From Nanobdellota archaeon (GTDB taxonomy: Archaea > Nanobdellota > Nanobdellia > Pacearchaeales > GW2011-AR1): DNA of 6,365 nt. Every line of letters begins with the position of its first letter. Positions within the stretch are counted from its first letter, which is position 1. The position numbers and the translations under genes are program-made. The stretch spans positions 1 to 6,365 of the forward strand of contig JAEWUG010000037.1 in NCBI GenBank assembly GCA_023397215.1, read 5' to 3'. Below are positions 4,494 through 6,365 of this stretch, piece by piece. The notes beneath the pieces were generated by a model, which saw nothing but the letters and a program-made list of their open reading frames with translations, searched no databases and had not been told where the DNA came from.

Positions 4494-4520
4494 CTTGTGG
4501 AATGGAAATTAAGGGGTGAC
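4494..4520 (+). other. ORB-like origin recognition box, right
   Basis: CTTGTGGAATGG is followed by AAATTAAGGGGTGAC. The TGGAAAnnAAGGGGT core closely fits the archaeal ORB/mini-ORB consensus. TTTCTTGTGGAAT (4491-4503) also matches TTTCTTATGGAAT (4336-4348) in direct orientation with one mismatch, since the dyad part is nearly self-complementary. Confidence 0.8.
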
Positions 4521-4549
4521 TTTATCTTTTTTTTATTCGATCTTTTTAA

Positions 4550-4567
4550 AATTATAAATTTATAATT
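4550..4567. repeat. 18-bp perfect AT palindrome
   Basis: AATTATAAATTTATAATT lies between the right ORB-like box and the cdc6 promoter. It contains TATA-like sequence on both strands, so it may be an accessory melting element or a weak bidirectional promoter. All-AT palindromes of this length arise fairly easily in such DNA. Confidence 0.5.
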
Positions 4568-4614
4568 CCAAAAGAAATAAAGGTGATGTAAATCATTTTT
4601 CAATTATATTAACA

Positions 4615-4622
4615 TTTAAATA
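4615..4622 (+). promoter_or_regulatory. TATA box for orc1/cdc6
   Basis: TTTAAATA is centred about 28 nt before the ATG at 4647, with no Shine-Dalgarno motif after it, so cdc6 mRNA is probably leaderless or nearly so. The promoter is within 100 bp of the right ORB-like box, so Orc1 binding at the origin could also limit its own expression (inference). Confidence 0.6.
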
Positions 4623-4646
4623 CTTTATATTTTTCTTTTTATTATA

Positions 4647-5861
4647 ATGGCTGTTGAATTAAATAATATTTTTGATAGTGCTGTTAAAAATAGTTTATTT
4701 AAGAATAAAAGTGTTTTACAAGTAAAATATACTCCTGAGAGTATTCCCCATAGAGATGAACAAATAAAATCAATTGCAAGTATTTTAGCTTCTTGTTTAA
4801 GAAATGAAAGACCAAGTAATTTATTTGTATATGGTAAAACAGGTACTGGTAAAACATTAAGCATTCAATATGTTATGAGAGAATTAACTAAAAAAGCTAA
4901 AGAAGTTGATGTTGAAGTTAGTTTTGAATATATTAATTGTAAACTTAGAAAAGTGGCAGATACAGAATATAGAATTTTGGCTGCTTTAATTAAACAATTA
5001 GGTGGAGATATTCCTGCAACAGGTCTTCCAACAGATAAAGTTTGGAATAAATTTATTGAAATAATAGATAAAAAGAAACAATTAATAGTATTTGTTTTTG
5101 ATGAAATTGACCAAGCAATTAAAAAAATGAGTGACACATTTTTATATTCTTTAACTAGACTTAATCAAGAATTAAATAATGCTCAGATATCTATTATAGG
5201 TATTAGTAATGATGTAACTTTTTTAGAAAATATAGATCCAAGAGTAAGAAGTAGTTTAGGTGAAGAAGAATTTGTATTTCCCCCATATAATGCTATTCAA
5301 TTACAAGATATTTTGAATGAAAGATGCCTTATTGCTTTTAAAGAAAAAGTAATAAAAGAAGGTGTTATTGCAAAATGTGCAGCTTATGCTGCTAGAGAAC
5401 ATGGAGATGCAAGACGTGCTTTAGATTTATTAAGAATTGCAGCAGAACTTTGTGAAAGAGAAGGAAAATTAGAAGTAGAAGAAAAGTATATAGATTTAGC
5501 AAATCAAAAAATGGAAAAAGATAAAATTTTAGATATTGTTGAAACAATACCTAAACAACATCAATTAGTATTATTATCTATTATGAATTTAAATAAAGAA
5601 CAAAAAAATAAAAAAATAGAAAAATATTTTACAGGAGATGTTTATAATTTATATCAAGAACTTTGTTTAAAAACAAAAACAGAAAGTTTAACTCAAAGAA
5701 GAATTAGTGATATTTTAGCTGATATTGATATGTTAGGTATAATTAATGCAAAAGTTATTAGTAAAGGAAGACATGGTAGAACTCGTGAAATTAAGTTAAG
5801 TGTTCCAGATAATTTACTAGATAAAATGGAAAATTTATTAAAAGATAGTTTAGGTTTTTAA
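4647..5861 (+). CDS. cdc6: Orc1/Cdc6 replication initiator
   Basis: The 404-residue protein is normal length for archaeal Orc1/Cdc6, the AAA+ ATPase that binds ORB sites and loads the MCM helicase. Visible landmarks: PHRDEQI at 34-40, Walker A GKTGTGKT (63-70), and Walker B VFVFDEID (148-155). Sensor 1 is in GISND (185-189, Asn188), the arginine-finger region in DPRVRSSL (197-204), and sensor 2 in HGDARRALDLLR (252-263, Arg256). A C-terminal winged helix (about 290-400) has its wing around KGRHGRTREIKL (373-384). All key ATPase residues are present, so it should be active. It follows the candidate origin directly, as expected for an origin-linked initiator, and precedes the polymerase D small subunit by 51 bp. 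Start choice: the TATA box at 4615-4622 fits this ATG, and IFDSAVKNSLFKNKSVL matches the usual N-terminus of the family. Confidence 0.98.
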   Translation: MAVELNNIFDSAVKNSLFKNKSVLQVKYTPESIPHRDEQIKSIASILASCLRNERPSNLFVYGKTGTGKTLSIQYVMRELTKKAKEVDVEVSFEYINCKLRKVADTEYRILAALIKQLGGDIPATGLPTDKVWNKFIEIIDKKKQLIVFVFDEIDQAIKKMSDTFLYSLTRLNQELNNAQISIIGISNDVTFLENIDPRVRSSLGEEEFVFPPYNAIQLQDILNERCLIAFKEKVIKEGVIAKCAAYAAREHGDARRALDLLRIAAELCEREGKLEVEEKYIDLANQKMEKDKILDIVETIPKQHQLVLLSIMNLNKEQKNKKIEKYFTGDVYNLYQELCLKTKTESLTQRRISDILADIDMLGIINAKVISKGRHGRTREIKLSVPDNLLDKMENLLKDSLGF

Positions 5862-5883
5862 TATCTTATTCTTTACAACTATA

Positions 5884-5891
5884 TATATAAA
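5884..5891 (+). promoter_or_regulatory. TATA box for the polymerase D small-subunit gene
   Basis: TATATAAA is centred about 25 nt upstream of the ATG at 5913. The 51-bp gap after cdc6 also holds T-rich DNA that could end the cdc6 message, so the two genes may be transcribed separately. Confidence 0.6.
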
Positions 5892-5912
5892 TTAATTTTA
5901 TTTTCTTATAAA

Positions 5913-6365
5913 ATGGTTAATGATGTTTTTAAAAAGTGTATAAAAAAAGGTTTTTTGTTAGATAAAGAAGTTTTAAATTTATTTAATGAATTAAATGAAG
6001 AAGAGTCTTCTGAGATTATTGAGGTTATTGGAAACTTAAAAATGAATGAAAGAATTATTACAAAAAAAGTTTTAACTAGATTTATTTCAGAAATTAAAAC
6101 AAATATTTCATTTGATTTTGAAAAAATTAATTTTTTCTTTAATCTGTTTGAAAAAGAATTTATTAATGAATCTAATAAAGAAATTAAAACAAATAATTCT
6201 AAAAATTTTAAAATATTAAGTGCTCCTTTTTTTCCTCAAAGAAAAGTATCTGTTCTTGATTTTGTCAATCACTTTAAAGATAGATTTGAAAATATAAAAA
6301 AAATTTTAGAAACCAAAAATTTAGAAAATTTAACAACAATTCGAAAAATTAAAGGAAATACAGGT
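5913..6365 (+). CDS. polB: DNA polymerase D small subunit DP1, N-terminal part
   Basis: An open frame starts at ATG 5913 and leaves the window after 151 codons. The family call rests on position right after cdc6 and on the visible N-terminus. A helical region (about 1-65, FKKCIKKGFLLDKEVLNLF onward) comes first, then a Lys/Asn-rich linker (about 85-100). The segment KVSVLDFVNHFKDRFENIKKIL (111-132), followed by TTIRKIKG, leads into the OB-fold part, as in archaeal DP1. The catalytic-type phosphoesterase domain (3'-5' exonuclease) would lie outside the window. DP1 partners the large subunit DP2 in the archaeal replicative polymerase D. The gene is partial because the window ends. The full length and active-site motifs cannot be judged. 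Confidence 0.85.
   Translation, partial: MVNDVFKKCIKKGFLLDKEVLNLFNELNEEESSEIIEVIGNLKMNERIITKKVLTRFISEIKTNISFDFEKINFFFNLFEKEFINESNKEIKTNNSKNFKILSAPFFPQRKVSVLDFVNHFKDRFENIKKILETKNLENLTTIRKIKGNTG

Larger units (their letters stand above)
4286..4646. other. Candidate replication origin (oriC)
   Basis: This non-coding region directly upstream of orc1/cdc6 has the standard archaeal origin architecture. An ORB-like box on the minus strand (4322-4350) and one on the plus strand (4494-4520) flank a stretch with only five G or C bases in 140 (4351-4490). From 4521 to 4646 come an 18-bp AT palindrome (4550-4567), a TGAT-GTAA-ATCA inverted motif (4584-4595) and the cdc6 promoter. Origin location next to cdc6 is well established in archaea. 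Activity here is inferred from layout. Confidence 0.85.

Noticed and set aside
4625..5137. Two minus-strand open frames across the cdc6 start
   Set aside because: Both overlap the unmistakable AAA+ coding sequence and have no recognisable features.

Overview
The window looks like a chromosomal segment of a very AT-rich archaeon, most likely a small-genome DPANN lineage of the Pacearchaeota/Woesearchaeota type (inference). The archaeal assignment rests on an Orc1/Cdc6 initiator, the start of the DP1 subunit of DNA polymerase D, an archaeal PRC-barrel protein, and promoters that are plain TATA boxes centred about 24-28 nt upstream of nearly every start codon. That spacing predicts mostly leaderless mRNAs.

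Right half (3268-6365), replication-origin neighbourhood: a divergent promoter region separates a small winged-helix gene (leftward) from a rightward PRC-barrel gene. Next come a conserved hypothetical gene and a TM2-domain membrane protein, 7 nt apart. An intergenic region (4286-4646) then shows the layout of an archaeal oriC: two ORB-like boxes in inverted orientation flank about 140 bp that is almost pure A/T. orc1/cdc6 follows directly, and then the DNA polymerase D small subunit, which runs off the window end. An origin-cdc6-polD order is known from other archaea such as Thermococcales.

Left half (1-3000), the unusual part: two convergent genes (1392-1997 on +, 2231-2941 on -) encode distant paralogues built as N-terminal coiled coil, low-complexity linker, C-terminal winged helix. 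In both, the linker is encoded by short DNA repeats with a 12-bp period, and within each gene the same DNA word occurs in two reading frames. This suggests the DNA word itself, rather than the peptide, is what is kept. The first gene's word, TGTCCAAACA, occurs exactly eight times: five in the gene, two in a perfect 24-bp palindrome just upstream of its TATA box, and one further upstream. Relaxed versions (TGTTTGAACA, AAACAGCTGTTT) spread over about 1 kb of mostly non-coding DNA. The second gene has its own word (TGTTGGAA / TTGTCTGT), seen only inside its coding region. I read this as a pair of related DNA-binding proteins carrying their own iteron-like sites close to oriC; regulation, origin handling or segregation are all possible roles (inference).

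Far left (24-116): a strong inverted repeat followed by a second imperfect one. Both resemble Xer/dif-type tyrosine-recombinase sites. A two-TM protein of unknown function (777-1073, -) sits inside the repeat field. No rRNA, tRNA, CRISPR array or insertion sequence was seen.
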